The notes beneath the pieces are model-generated. The model did not search any database. It was not told where the DNA came from and worked only from the letters and a program-made list of their open reading frames with translations. A program made the position numbers and the translations under genes. 64,000 nucleotides of DNA, from NCBI GenBank assembly GCA_963700305.1, contig CAVOXB010000011.1:310001-374000 (forward strand), read 5' to 3'. Source of the stretch: Desulfomonile sp963700305 (GTDB lineage Bacteria > Desulfobacterota > Desulfomonilia > Desulfomonilales > Desulfomonilaceae). This document shows positions 57,513 through 64,000 of the stretch, piece by piece; position 1 is the stretch's first letter; every line of letters begins with the position of its first letter.

Positions 57513-58086
57513 GGCGCTGAACCTCCATTCGCTTGTGTCACATGGTGTTCTTCGATGCCTAGCGGTCGCTTTGCCGATTCGCAGTGAAGTGCTTGACACT
57601 CATTCGCAACCACTGCCTCCCATTTACTGTTTACCAGTAATTGGTACAATTCGAACACCGATAACGTCTTACCTGTTCAGATAGTGGTCATGGTTTTAGA
57701 AAAGGCAAGAGAGGGTTGTGTATAAGGAACAAACATATTCGATGAGGCACGGATGCTGCCATTCTCACCCCCTATTACCGGAGATACCAACGATTATGTC
57801 AGCAATAATGATGCTACCAAGGATTCAAATGAAGTACGTCGGCAAACTCGGCAATCCCATTTCTCTGCGCGTATAGGAGGCAATCCGTGTCTCTTAGTCT
57901 GTGTCCCGTAAGTAATGACAACCTGGATTAGTCAGTTTCTGCGAGCAATTGATAATGAATGAACACCTCGTATTTGTCGATTTTCTTAACAAAATGTAAA
58001 GAATGCTGACGGTTATTGATACCTCACTTTTTGAACAAAAGCTGCTTGATTCCCGAATCTATTCCTGATATCTTACTGGACTTTAA
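57513..58086. other. Long divergent gap, no gene seen
   Basis: This stretch separates the caspase/CHAT locus (minus strand) from the redox operon (plus strand). I see no CxxCH-containing ORF that would be a TmcA-like tetraheme cytochrome, and no repeat. Promoters for both directions should lie here. Confidence 0.45.
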
Positions 58087-58102
58087 TGGCATGGCGTTTG
58101 CT
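58087..58102 (+). promoter_or_regulatory. Candidate sigma-54 promoter of the Tmc-like operon
   Basis: TGGCAT, five bases, TTGCT matches the -24/-12 consensus at all positions except the final C of TGGCAC. It is 112 bases before the start of the cytochrome b gene. It is weaker evidence than the two exact matches elsewhere in the window. Confidence 0.5.
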
Positions 58103-58213
58103 TGCTTTTCACTATTCGGCATGCAGCTTTTAGGTTTGGGTATCACGAACAAGTGCTAAAGATTAGTCCGAAAGATGGACCGAAAAAAGGGTGAGAAAGG
58201 GAGAAGAATACTC

Positions 58214-58900
58214 ATGGAGAATACCGTCAGTCACGCCTTGTACATTCTCGAGGAGCCGGTCCAGTACGCCGCTCTGGCCTTCATGGCTCTGATGTACACC
58301 ATCAAGATTTCGACGCTTTTGAAGAAGCCTTTTCCTGCGGAACGCGGGGAACTGAAGGGCGATCGTATCAAGGGCGCCCTCATATCTTTGACTAATGTGC
58401 TGAGGCCCTGGGACATGGAGAGCACGTCCAAGAACCTCTATTTTTACGCGGAATTCATGATATTCCACGTTGCGGTGGCCCTCACTATTGGCGCCACTTT
58501 TCTTATTCCTCTGGTGCCAGGGCTGATGACGCCCACATTTTCTGGAATAATCATGTTGTTCATGGGGCTTGCTTTCTTGATCGGAGTCCGCCGGATTTAT
58601 CGAAGGTTTACGGCTCCAGAAATCAAGATCATTAGTTCCCCAGACGATTATTTCGCAATTATGCTTATGACCGTTTTCTTTGCCGTGGGATTCGGCGCTA
58701 TGTGGCTTTGGATCCAGGGACAATCGGACACAACTGTAATGTGGGCTTTCTTCCTGATGACCACATTTTTCCTTATATACGTTCCGTTCAGCAAAATTTC
58801 TCATTACGTCCTTTATCCTTTCGGAAGAGTCAACTTCGGGATGGTGTTCGGCGGTCGGGGAATCTTGAATAAAAACAACCCCAAGGCAACTTGGGTCTGA
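58214..58900 (+). CDS. NarI/DsrM/TmcC-like membrane cytochrome b subunit
   Basis: The 228-residue protein has five to six hydrophobic helices. Histidines within helices (MIFHVAVALTIGATF; KISHYVLYPFGRVNFG) resemble the heme b ligands of the NarI/DsrM/TmcC group, which pass electrons between quinone and a cytoplasmic HdrD-like partner. The first 40 residues carry a helix, then a charged loop. ATG 58214 follows GGGAGAAG. The HdrD-like gene begins 41 bases downstream. The resemblance to TmcC is family-level. Without a neighbouring multiheme cytochrome, the exact complex is uncertain. Confidence 0.82.
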   Translation: MENTVSHALYILEEPVQYAALAFMALMYTIKISTLLKKPFPAERGELKGDRIKGALISLTNVLRPWDMESTSKNLYFYAEFMIFHVAVALTIGATFLIPLVPGLMTPTFSGIIMLFMGLAFLIGVRRIYRRFTAPEIKIISSPDDYFAIMLMTVFFAVGFGAMWLWIQGQSDTTVMWAFFLMTTFFLIYVPFSKISHYVLYPFGRVNFGMVFGGRGILNKNNPKATWV

Positions 58901-58941
58901 GAAAGCGAAAGACAACTGTAAATATAATGAGCGGAGGAAAC

Positions 58942-60330
58942 ATGTCCCAGATAGAGCAAAAGACAGATGGCCCGGATTTGGCTGAAACTTCCGAAAAATT
59001 AGGCGCTCCAGAAGAAAGAAAATGGCCCGTGCAGCCCGAGTTCACCCCCGAAATGTTGGCGGAAATGGAGAAAACTCTTCCGTGCCAAGCTCAACAGAAT
59101 AGTTCAGACTTCTCTCGCGGGATGCGTCCACTGTGGGATGTGCTCGGACGCATGCCATTACAGCGTGTCAATACCGGATGACCTGACTCTGCTTCCCGCG
59201 TATAAGCTCGACAGGTTTCGGAAGTGGTACAAGGGCAGATTTGACTGGACCGGCAGGATATTTCCCTCATTTGTGGGCGCGAAGCGTCTGGATAAAGAGC
59301 TGGCGGACGAGATGTATCGACAAGCTCTGGGGCGGATGCACCATGTGCCGTCGCTGCACATTCAATTGCCCTATGGGCGTGGATTACGGAATGACCGTTC
59401 GGGCAGCGCGTGGAGATCATGCAAAAGGTAGGTCGATTCCCACAGCACCTTCAGGATACCGTCGACACACATTACAATCACGGCAATAACATGGCGGTTC
59501 CGCAGGACGAGTTCATCGAGACCATTGAATGGATTGAAGAAGAGCTTCAGTCAGAGGACGGATGTGAGAATTTCAAGATCCCGGTGGACAAGAAAGGCGC
59601 CAAGTATTTCCTGACCCTGAATCCCCGCGAACCCAAATATTATCCGTTCACCATTCAGGCCAGCGCAAAGGTGCTCAATGCCGCGGGCGTGGATTTCACT
59701 ATTTCTTCCAGATACTGGGACCTGACCAACTATGCCTTGTTCAACGGAAACGACGATGACGCTAAGCTCTTTTCCAAATGGCAGGCCGAAGACGTGCAGC
59801 GACTCGGATGCGAGTACTTGCTGTCCGGTGAATGCGGCCACGGTTATCGTGCATTGAGATGGGAAATGGCTAACTGGCTGGGAGGAGTCCCGTTCAAGAT
59901 TACCAGCATGATGGAACTGATGGCGCAGCTGGTCCAGGAAAACAGGCTCAAGCTTGATAAGTCGGCCTGGAAAGGCCACAGTTTCACTTATCATGACTCC
60001 TGCAACATAGCCCGTTCCGGTGGCATTATCGAAGAACCGAGAGTCGTGATCCGGGCGGCAGTGGATGACTTTGTGGAAATGGAGCACAACAGCGAAGAAG
60101 GTTACTGCTGCGGCGGAGGTGGAGGGGCTTTGGCCATGCCGGAATTCACTCCGCGACGCATCGCGGCAGGAAAAATAAAAGCCGACGAGATTCGTGCGAC
60201 AGGCGCAAATGTAGTCCTGCAGTCGTGCCATAACTGCACGGACCAATTGAAAGAAATAGTTGATCATTATCACATAGACGCCAAGGTGATGAATCTTGCC
60301 GAACTTCTTTCAGCGGCTCTGGTTCTTTAA
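58942..60330 (+). CDS. HdrD/DsrK/TmcB-like Fe-S protein, three frameshifts
   Basis: Rebuilt length is about 460 residues from ATG 58942 after GGAGG. Extra bases near 59077, 59321 and 59415 shift the frame three times within 340 bases. Removing them gives MEKTFRAKLNRIVQTSLAG, then CVHCGMCSDACH, later YRKLWGGCTMCRRCTFNC and RGIMQKVGRFPQ. The two CxxCxxCxxxC motifs bind 4Fe-4S clusters. The intact C-terminal part has the CCG-type cluster residues: SGECGHGYRALRW, HDSCNIARSGG, YCCGGGGG and SCHNC. Such proteins reduce or oxidise disulfide-type or redox-protein partners in sulfate reduction. It pairs with the cytochrome b subunit upstream. Confidence 0.85.
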
Positions 60331-60628
60331 CTCGTATACTCGAGCGGGGGACGAACTAGCGTCCCCCATGACAAAACCACATTGCCCCTGGTGCTTTGTC
60401 GGTGCCGCAAATTGACGTACAGGTAGCTAGTCTTGGTTGCTGCGCAATTGCAGGGTCTCTTCTCCAAAATGACTCATCGTTCCTGGTGCCGAAAGATTCG
60501 CATCCCACTTTCGGGGCAATCAATTTGCCGGGTGCCGACAAAAATATTCCAGCGTACATGTGAAAGCTCTGTTAAAATGTGTACGCGGATGAGAATCTCA
60601 ACAGGCGACAAAAATCGGGTGCAGACCG

Positions 60629-61210
60629 ATGGGAAGCATTGTCAGTTTCTCAGAGTATGCTATACGCAGAACGGTGGGTAAAATGAAGGGCGTTGGCCTC
60701 AGGTCCTCATTTTCCCGTCAGGGCGATTGGGCCTTTGAGTACGCCCTGTCTCTCGCAAGGCATCATAACTGCAGTCTGAACATTTTTCATTTCTTTGAAT
60801 CACCTTACACACTCCGAAAGGACGTTGTGTTCCTGGATGCAGAGAAAAGGGCGACAATCCACGTTACTCCGGATTACCTTGCCAAAAAGGACAAGGAAAT
60901 GCGCCAGCACTGGGATGAGCGCCTGGGAGACTTCCTCAAAGTGGGATTTCGATTGTGCGAGGGCAATAACGAATGGGAGTTGATGAAGTGTTTCAAGAAA
61001 GGCGATTATGAGGCCCTTATCGTAGGATATGACGCTAGCGGAGCTGATTTTGGTGACGGAACCTCAATAGAAGAGTTCAGCCAAAAATTCAAAGGTCCTC
61101 TGGTGTTGGTCGGTCCGGACAGCCCGGATTCGTATCACGTTAATAGGGTGGCAGAAAAAAGGCTGTATGAGCTGTTAATTCCAGAAAGCAATTGGAATCG
61201 CATAAAATAA
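60629..61210 (+). CDS. Universal stress protein-like protein
   Basis: The 193-residue protein has a UspA-like fold: an N-terminal strand and helix GDWAFEYALSLARHHNCSLNIFHF and a C-terminal LIVGYDASGADFGDG and GPLVLVGP. The ATP-binding G-x2-G-x9-GS/T motif is not clearly preserved, so it may be of the non-ATP-binding kind. It follows the redox operon by about 300 bases; that gap (60331-60628) shows no gene or terminator that I can support. A stress role linked to the redox complex is only suggested by position. Confidence 0.75.
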   Translation: MGSIVSFSEYAIRRTVGKMKGVGLRSSFSRQGDWAFEYALSLARHHNCSLNIFHFFESPYTLRKDVVFLDAEKRATIHVTPDYLAKKDKEMRQHWDERLGDFLKVGFRLCEGNNEWELMKCFKKGDYEALIVGYDASGADFGDGTSIEEFSQKFKGPLVLVGPDSPDSYHVNRVAEKRLYELLIPESNWNRIK

Positions 61211-61534
61211 TGACACCAATGCAGTCTGTTTTTCTCAAAGCTCTAGCGAGGAATTTTTGCCTGTCGACCTGGAATCGAATTTTTCGTATGCCAAAAAACC
61301 GAAAAGATTACATGTAAACTTCTCAAGGGGTTGGACATCATTTTAACTGGGCCCTCACCTATTCTTGATGAAATACCCGGCTACCTAGGGTCAGTGATTC
61401 CAGATTCGCGTTGCAGGCGGCTGCTCAATGTGATAAAAATAAATTACAAGCCGCAGCTAATCTGGATGAGATTCAATTTAGTGCTTTGACAAATTTTTTC
61501 AGAAGCGGTCAGTCGATTAAGGAGGCGTATCCTA

Positions 61535-61894
61535 ATGGGTCGCGAATTCAAGGTCAAGTGCACAGCTTGTGGTTTTCCCAATGCGCTGAAGCTCGAACGG
61601 GTTTACAATCGCTTGCTCTGCGAACGGTGCAATGCCGAGATAGATATGGATGCTTCTGTGACACTCGAATTGATTATGGATCCTAAACCGGTGACTCTGC
61701 GTCGAGACACGGTAGTCGTGGGATTCCGTTCCAGAGAAGACGGCGATGAGATCAAATGCCCCAGTTGTGGAACAGAGGCAGAACTGGAATTCGAAGACGT
61801 GCTGGGATCTTGTCAGCGTTTCAAATGCAAAAAATGCGGAAACGTTTTTGAATTAGACCCAAAGGATGATTCCGTGGGCCACGCGTGCGCCTGA
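61535..61894 (+). CDS. Zinc-ribbon protein
   Basis: The 119-residue protein contains four CxxC pairs: CTACGF, CERCNAE, CPSCGTE and CKKCGN, forming two zinc ribbons joined by a short beta-rich linker. ATG 61535 follows AAGGAGG. It has no DNA-binding or enzymatic domain beyond the ribbons. The gap upstream (61211-61534) holds no supported gene. It may be a small regulator or an assembly factor for the metal proteins nearby. Function is unknown. Confidence 0.82.
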   Translation: MGREFKVKCTACGFPNALKLERVYNRLLCERCNAEIDMDASVTLELIMDPKPVTLRRDTVVVGFRSREDGDEIKCPSCGTEAELEFEDVLGSCQRFKCKKCGNVFELDPKDDSVGHACA

Positions 61895-62243
61895 GACATA
61901 AGAGCGATTCACCCGGCGTCCCAGAAAGACCATATTTGCAGCCTATTTGAAGCGTCTTCGTCTCCACGGGAGAGCTAAGGCCGGGATATGCCTTGTGACG
62001 GGTTGACTCGCTGCCGGACTTTGGCGCGCTTCGACCTCTCTGGCCCGAAAAAAAAGAGCCGCTCCAGAGAGTTTTCGCCCGATAATATTCCTTGTTCCAA
62101 AGTAAGTTGATATAAAATTTGCGAATCATGCAAGTTCGCGTACGGACATCAACACGACGGAACTGGCCAACAATGGCACCAGATAAATCTTTAGTGATTT
62201 CCGGCTGAAGGTCTATCGCAACAGCGAAGCGAAAGGAGTCCTC
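61895..62243. other. Gap before the acetyltransferase genes, no gene seen
   Basis: The 349 bases hold no ORF with a ribosome site and recognisable product, no repeat and no clear hairpin terminator. A promoter for the GNAT pair is expected here. The ribosome site GCGAAAGGAG lies at its right end. Confidence 0.4.
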
Positions 62244-62809
62244 ATGCTGCATGATTATCCAAAGGCGATAGTCACTCGGGACGGCGCATCGGTCTTGTTG
62301 CGTCCGGTAACTGCATCCGATGAGGACGCTCTCAGAGAGTTCTTTTCCAAGATCCCGGAAGGGAACGGTGGTTCCTCAGAGAGAAACTCACAGACGATCA
62401 GCTCCTGCACAAATGGATTAACAGGATCAATTTCGATTTGCTAATACCCATTATAGCAGAGAGAGAAGAAGATGGCGCCATTATAGCAAATCTCAGGCTT
62501 TACCGCGCCGTAGCTGAATCCATGCGGCACGTGGCTCATCTCAGAGTCATGGTGCTGCCTGAATGTCGGCATCACAAGATCGGAAGTTGGATGATTCTTG
62601 ACTGTGTTAAGCTTGCCATGGATCTGGGCATTGAGAAGATTGTTGCGGAATTCATCGAGGACTCGGAAGAACCGGCCATCATTGCCGCACGCAAATTGGA
62701 TTTCAGGCAGGAAGCGGTTTTGCCGAGATACGTCAAAGACAAGGATGGCATGTATCACAATCTGATAATCATGGTTAGGAATCTTAGCAGGGAATGGAGC
62801 GATTTTTGA
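62244..62809 (+). CDS. GNAT-family acetyltransferase, frameshifted
   Basis: ATG 62244 after AAAGGAG starts TRDGASVLLRPVTASDEDAL, a GNAT N-terminus. One base is missing near 62361. Past it, RWFLREKLTDDQLLHKW and HLRVMVLPECRHHKIGSWMI (the acetyl-CoA-binding motif A region) continue to the stop at 62809. Rebuilt length is about 189 residues. This looks like the stand-alone version of the acetyltransferase domain that in other proteins is fused to acyl-CoA synthetase. It is followed by, and overlaps, a second GNAT-like gene, so the pair may act together. The substrate is unknown. Confidence 0.8.
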
Positions 62810-63471
62810 TATTGGACTCCGAAACAGGGATCGGCTGGCATGACAACGGGAGAATCGTTGTTCAGGATAGCCCCAGAGGTGAAGTCACGATCCGGACCAA
62901 GTGTCCACCGGGATCGTTCCACAACTTGAAGATGGAAGAAGGCTTGGGGCACTTCGCCCATTACTCTTCTATCATTAAGACTGTAGATGCTTTTGAGGAA
63001 ATTGCAGCTCGAAAACAAAGCATAGTCACTTTGGCTCTCGCGGACCCCGATCTGATAGTAGGATACTGTGTTTGCTGGTATCCTGAAGCGGATGAGCGCT
63101 GGAGCGCGCTCGGTGAACTAATGTACGAGATGGCAGCGATTGAGGTCAGCCGTAATTATCGAGGCGTAAACCTCGCCGGAATTATGCTGGGAACAACACT
63201 GGAGGACGATTTTTTCGAGGACAAGATAGCCTATATGGTTGGATTTTCATGGCATTGGGACCTTGAGGGCACTGGTTTGAATCCAGCGCAGTACAGGCAA
63301 AAGATGATGCAGCTCTACAGCCGGTTCGAATTCCGCGAGGTCTATACGAACGAACCGAATATAGCTCTAAGAGTGGAAAACGTAATGATGATCCGCGTTG
63401 GTTCAAGGGTTTCGCACGAAGATCAAATGAGATTCCGACATTTGCGATTCGGGATCAAGCGTCAGCTATGA
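62794..63471 (+). CDS. Second GNAT-like N-acyltransferase
   Basis: The protein of about 225 residues overlaps the preceding gene. ATG 62794 is taken, but TTG 62806, with a GGA-GGAG-like site ahead, is possible. The central part, DPDLIVGYCVCWYP then MAAIEVSRNYRGVNLAGIML, has the beta-4/helix-3 layout of acetyltransferase motif A, and the C-terminus FEFREVYTNEPNIALRVENV fits the GNAT end. No extra domain is seen. It is probably co-translated with its neighbour. The function is unknown. Confidence 0.75.
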   Translation: MERFLILDSETGIGWHDNGRIVVQDSPRGEVTIRTKCPPGSFHNLKMEEGLGHFAHYSSIIKTVDAFEEIAARKQSIVTLALADPDLIVGYCVCWYPEADERWSALGELMYEMAAIEVSRNYRGVNLAGIMLGTTLEDDFFEDKIAYMVGFSWHWDLEGTGLNPAQYRQKMMQLYSRFEFREVYTNEPNIALRVENVMMIRVGSRVSHEDQMRFRHLRFGIKRQL

Positions 63472-63579
63472 AAGCGGCATTTCGCTGTACCACAAAAACA
63501 TTGATGGAAAAAAGACCTATGAACTGCTACTAATGGTAAACATTTCGAATCAGAAAAATGATCATTTTGGGAGGAGTTG

Positions 63580-64000
63580 ATGAGGACTGTATTCGCCCTG
63601 ATGATGGCAGCAACAGTTTTGTGTTCAGGTTTTTGTTGGGCAGCGGGAGATGTGCCCGCAATGTCTGCGGACGAGGCCCTGAAGCTTCTTAAGGAAGGCA
63701 ATTCCCGATTCATCTCAACGAGCCAGCAGCATCCGAATCAGGACGTTGCCCGTCGCAGCGCTACAGCAGCCAAAGGCCAGCAGCCATTTGCCACGATTCT
63801 ATCCTGTTCGGACTCCAGGGTGCCGGTAGAGGTGCTTTTCGACAGAGGAGTGGGGGACATATTCGTCATTAGAGTTGCGGGGAACGTCGCAAATGGTGAT
63901 GAGACAGGGTCCATCGAATATGCCGTAGACCATCTGGGGACCCCGATTCTCATAGTATTGGGACATACAAAGTGTGGAGCCGTGACTGCGGTGGCAAAAA
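63580..64000 (+). CDS. Exported beta-carbonic anhydrase (cut by window end)
   Basis: ATG 63580 follows GGGAGGAG and opens a signal peptide (MRTVFALMMAATVLCSGFCW). The mature part shows the beta-class zinc motifs CSDSRVP (Cys and the Asp-Arg pair) and GHTKCGAVTA (His and Cys), with LKEGNSRFI and IFVIRVAGNV between. The frame is open to the last base, so about 140 residues of an expected 220-240 are seen. It interconverts CO2 and bicarbonate, here outside the cytoplasm. The start is about 108 bases after the GNAT pair. Confidence 0.92.
   Translation, partial: MRTVFALMMAATVLCSGFCWAAGDVPAMSADEALKLLKEGNSRFISTSQQHPNQDVARRSATAAKGQQPFATILSCSDSRVPVEVLFDRGVGDIFVIRVAGNVANGDETGSIEYAVDHLGTPILIVLGHTKCGAVTAVAK

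Noticed and set aside
58163..58915. 250-residue open frame antisense to the cytochrome b gene
   Set aside because: It mirrors a well-supported membrane protein, has no ribosome site and gives a low-complexity charged translation without recognisable motifs.
1..64000. CRISPR array, prophage or ribosomal RNA genes
   Set aside because: No regularly spaced direct repeats, phage structural genes or rRNA-like sequence were found on reading both strands.

Overview
The window looks like a chromosomal segment of a sulfate-reducing deltaproteobacterium (Desulfobacterota; Desulfomonile-like is only my guess). The basis is a Sat-type sulfate adenylyltransferase with a zinc-ribbon insert, a Tmc/Dsr-like membrane redox pair (NarI-like cytochrome b plus HdrD-like iron-sulfur protein), ferredoxin-dependent 2-oxoacid oxidoreductase genes, tripartite tricarboxylate transport, and heavy use of sigma-54 regulation. 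No rRNA, tRNA, CRISPR array or prophage was seen.

Layout. 0-10 kb: a high-affinity K+ uptake (Kdp) locus built unusually. An AlgB-like sigma-54 response regulator is followed by a consensus -24/-12 promoter with two upstream palindromes, a probable lipoprotein, a KinB-like sensor kinase, a 28-residue membrane peptide, kdpF, kdpA, kdpB, kdpC, and a KdpD-like protein with no kinase domain that ends in a PTS EIIA domain. 10-16 kb (minus strand): housekeeping block sat plus a small partner, a terminator, rpsO, pnp and an M16 peptidase. 16-21 kb: patatin-like protein, dCMP deaminase, ParB-like protein, PD-(D/E)XK-like protein and a broken IS110 element among palindromic repeats. 21-36 kb: ankyrin protein, then a GntR-headed organic-acid catabolic island (FAD/Fe-S oxidoreductase, three-subunit 2-oxoacid oxidoreductase, metallo-hydrolase, fused CoA-transferase, TctCBA uptake system, MFS transporter). 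36-38 kb: two-gene permease system and a small repeat protein. 38.5-45.6 kb: MFS transporter, a membrane-anchored multi-PAS sigma-54 activator and a periplasmic binding protein in one operon, facing an exported TPR-like protein preceded by a consensus sigma-54 promoter. 46-51.5 kb: cyclase plus AtoE-type transporter, then a decayed stretch (LysR and UbiD pseudogenes around a flavin-reductase-like gene). 51.5-57.5 kb: a three-gene minus-strand locus of an exported glycine-rich TPR protein, an exported caspase-like protease and a membrane-anchored TPR-CHAT protease. 58-64 kb: Tmc-like redox pair, universal stress protein, zinc-ribbon protein, two GNAT proteins and the start of an exported beta-carbonic anhydrase.

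How it fits together. Three separate places carry sigma-54 signatures (two consensus promoters, one near-consensus). Two of them lie next to sigma-54 activators that could plausibly drive them. The 21-36 kb island reads as uptake, CoA activation and oxidative decarboxylation of an unidentified carboxylic acid.

About a dozen genes are interrupted, mostly by single-nucleotide frameshifts whose flanking frames remain well conserved; the first 15 kb is nearly free of them. They may be residual assembly indels, genuine decay, or both. I rebuilt the gene extents where the continuation is readable. This includes about 110 C-terminal residues of the caspase-like protein that lie in another frame.
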